The notes under the pieces are model-generated. The model was not told the DNA's origin and searched no databases. It worked only from the letters and a program-made list of their open reading frames with translations. Positions 13,733 through 15,192 of a stretch of DNA of 15,192 nt are shown here, in pieces. Within the stretch, counting starts at the first letter, position 1. Each line of letters opens with the position of its first letter. The position numbers and the translations under genes are program-made. Location: NCBI GenBank assembly GCA_934254925.1, contig CAKQMD010000031.1, positions 1 through 15,192 on the forward strand. The letters are read 5' to 3'. This DNA comes from an uncultured Alphaproteobacteria bacterium. Lineage in GTDB: Bacteria; Pseudomonadota; Alphaproteobacteria; RF32; CAG-239.

Positions 13733-15049
13733 ATGAAATTTAAAGCAATTGCCTTAGTTTTGCTGGGATTGTTTGTTGCAATGCCGGCAAAAGCCGAACT
13801 GCAGATTGACGTGACCGGCGCTATGCGCGATCCGATGCCGATTGCCATTCCGGATATGGTGCATGAGGGATTTTGGGTCGGCCAATATGCCGGAAAAATC
13901 CGCGACGTTGTGGTGGCCGACTTGGAGCGTTCGGGCTTGTTTAATGTTCTTAATCCCAAAAGCTATATTCAGGAATTTAGCTCCATGGAGCAGGAACCTG
14001 CCTGGGTCGATTGGAAGGCGATTAATGCACAGGCTTTAGTTCAGAGTGCTATTAAAGAGATTGATGAGAATAATCTGCGGGTGGAGTTTCGCTTGTGGGA
14101 CGTTTTTGCCGAGAATCAGCTGAAAGGACAGTCTTTTACCACCACAAAAGACAATTGGCGGCGGGTGGCGCATGTGATTGCCGATGCGATTTATGAACGT
14201 TTGACCGGCGAGAAGGGCTATTTTGATACGCGGATCGTGTATGTTTCGGAATCGGGACCGGCGACTCGTCGCGTCAAACGTTTGGCGATTATGGATCAGG
14301 ACGGGGAAAACCATAAGTTCCTGACCTCTGGTGCTGCCATGGCTTTGACGCCGCGCTTTTCGCCTAATTTGCAAAAAATCACCTATATGTCTTATTCGGG
14401 AACCAGCCCGCGGGTGTATATTTTGGATTTGGAAACAGGAAAGCAGGAACTGCTCGGGAATTTTCCCGGGATGACGTTTGCGCCGCGTTTTTCGCCTGAC
14501 AGCAAAAAAGTTCTGCTGAGCTATGCGCATAATGGCCGTACAAATATTTATGAGTTGGATCTGGCCAAAAGAAAAACGACGCAGCTCACCAATTCCATGG
14601 CAATCGACACGTCGCCGAGCTATTCTCCCGACGGATCGCAGATCGTCTTTAATTCGGATCGCGGGGGAAATCAGCAGCTGTATGTGATGAATGCCGATGG
14701 TAGTGATGTGCACCGCATCAGCTTCGGTGCCGGGCGTTATGCGACTCCGGTATGGTCGCCGCGCGGGGACTATATTGCCTTTACCAAAATGGCAAACGGG
14801 CAGTTTTATATCGGCGTTATGTATCCTGACGGCAGCGGAGAACGTCTGTTGGCCAGCGGTTATCTGGTGGAAGGGCCGACTTGGTCGCCGAACGGTCGTG
14901 TGTTGATGTATTTCCGTCAGGATAAGGGCTCTGCCCGCAAAAACGCGCCGGTAAAACTTTATTCCATTGATCTGACCGGTTACAACGAACGGATGATCGT
15001 TACTCCGGCAGAGGCTTCTGACCCGGCTTGGTCACCGCTTTTGCCTTAA
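13733..15049 (+). CDS. tolB: Tol-Pal system protein TolB
   Basis: The 438-residue precursor starts with a signal peptide, MKFKAIALVLLGLFVAMPAKA, cleaved most likely before E22 (AKA-E). The N-terminal alpha/beta domain (about 22-155) includes DVTGAMRDPMPIAIPD, the region that in E. coli TolB contains the TolA-binding N-terminus. A beta-propeller follows, with repeats marked by FSPNLQKITYMSY, FSPDSKKVLLSY, YSPDGSQIVFNS, WSPRGDYIAF and WSPNGRVLMYF. TolB works in the periplasm, releasing Pal from peptidoglycan during outer-membrane constriction. Length fits (E. coli 430). The gene is usually within tolQRAB-pal. Here ruvX lies upstream on the other strand, and a terminator and flagellin upstream region follow, so tolB appears to be a single-gene unit. 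A GGGAAAAGAG ribosome site precedes the ATG. Confidence 0.97.
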   Translation: MKFKAIALVLLGLFVAMPAKAELQIDVTGAMRDPMPIAIPDMVHEGFWVGQYAGKIRDVVVADLERSGLFNVLNPKSYIQEFSSMEQEPAWVDWKAINAQALVQSAIKEIDENNLRVEFRLWDVFAENQLKGQSFTTTKDNWRRVAHVIADAIYERLTGEKGYFDTRIVYVSESGPATRRVKRLAIMDQDGENHKFLTSGAAMALTPRFSPNLQKITYMSYSGTSPRVYILDLETGKQELLGNFPGMTFAPRFSPDSKKVLLSYAHNGRTNIYELDLAKRKTTQLTNSMAIDTSPSYSPDGSQIVFNSDRGGNQQLYVMNADGSDVHRISFGAGRYATPVWSPRGDYIAFTKMANGQFYIGVMYPDGSGERLLASGYLVEGPTWSPNGRVLMYFRQDKGSARKNAPVKLYSIDLTGYNERMIVTPAEASDPAWSPLLP

Positions 15050-15063
15050 AAAGCTCGGATGGT

Positions 15064-15093
15064 AAAAAACGCCGTGTTCAACGGCGTTTTTTT
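15064..15093 (+). terminator. Rho-independent terminator after tolB
   Basis: AAAAAACGCCGT and ACGGCGTTTTTTT pair across a GTTCA loop, 14 bases after the tolB stop, ending in a seven-T run. It separates tolB from the flagellin upstream block that follows. Confidence 0.93.
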
Positions 15094-15094
15094 C

Positions 15095-15192
15095 TGTCTA
15101 AATAGACTGATCTGAGTTCAATAGATTATATCCAAAAAGTGAGATAGGCTGAGGAAAAAGCTTGCAAGGCTTTTGAGGAGAATTCTCATTTC
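15095..15192 (+). promoter_or_regulatory. Conserved flagellin upstream block, copy B (gene predicted beyond window)
   Basis: The last 98 bases match the minus-strand upstream region of the left flagellin (367-462), including TCAATAGATTATATCC, GGCTGAGGAAAA, TTGCAAG and the -35-like TTGAGG followed by TCTCATTTC. By analogy the -10 should begin about three bases past the end and a flagellin start codon should lie near position 15226. It reads rightward, opposite to copy A. Confidence 0.8.

Noticed and set aside
1..15192. CRISPR arrays, tRNA or rRNA genes, insertion-sequence transposases, phage genes
   Set aside because: No regularly spaced repeats, cloverleaf sequences, rRNA signatures or transposase/integrase motifs were seen on either strand.

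Overview
This 15.2 kb window looks like a chromosomal stretch of a Gram-negative, flagellated, probably alphaproteobacterial cell with intermediate GC. The grounds are a periplasmic TolB with a signal peptide, flagellins of alphaproteobacterial style, a class Ia ribonucleotide reductase under a tandem NrdR operator, and an alphaproteobacterial-looking palindromic repeat (TAGAGYGATTT ends). The exact lineage cannot be fixed from the sequence alone. Nearly every gene is intact and tightly packed.

Layout. (1) 1-462, minus strand: the 5' part of a flagellin gene with its promoter; the rest lies left of the window. (2) 463-3934, minus strand: nrdA-nrdB, closed by a strong terminator and preceded by two NrdR boxes 31 bp apart and a second palindrome. 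(3) 4061-4745, plus strand: a small pyrimidine-dimer glycosylase (DenV-type) gene and a cold-shock protein gene, then a bidirectional terminator facing a minus-strand GNAT acetyltransferase gene. (4) 5330-7135: lepA (EF4), followed by a roughly 80 bp hairpin-forming repeat. (5) 7442-11230, plus strand: deoB and a laccase-domain gene (yfiH/pgeF family) overlapping by 4 bp, then a djlA-like J-domain membrane protein gene overlapping an AmpD-type amidase gene. (6) 11351-13201: a complete flagellin gene whose conserved ends flank a 330-residue insert, AT-rich in its middle part. (7) 13193-15093: ruvX/yqgF on the minus strand and tolB on the plus strand, the latter closed by a terminator. (8) 15095-15192: a second copy of the flagellin upstream region, pointing right, which predicts another flagellin gene just past the end.

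Working together. nrdAB supplies dNTPs. deoB and the laccase-domain protein can be read as a nucleoside-to-ribose-5-phosphate salvage pair. The amidase and possibly the laccase-domain protein touch peptidoglycan recycling or quality control. The DenV-like enzyme and RuvX handle DNA repair and recombination. TolB belongs to the Tol-Pal envelope system, although neither tolQRA nor pal is next to it.

The most unusual feature is the flagellin set. One complete and one partial gene share a conserved N-terminal cassette, and a third gene is predicted from its promoter. The complete gene carries a large, possibly beta-helical insert. The copies lie in opposite orientations among unrelated housekeeping genes, an arrangement that could allow domain exchange or inversion by recombination.
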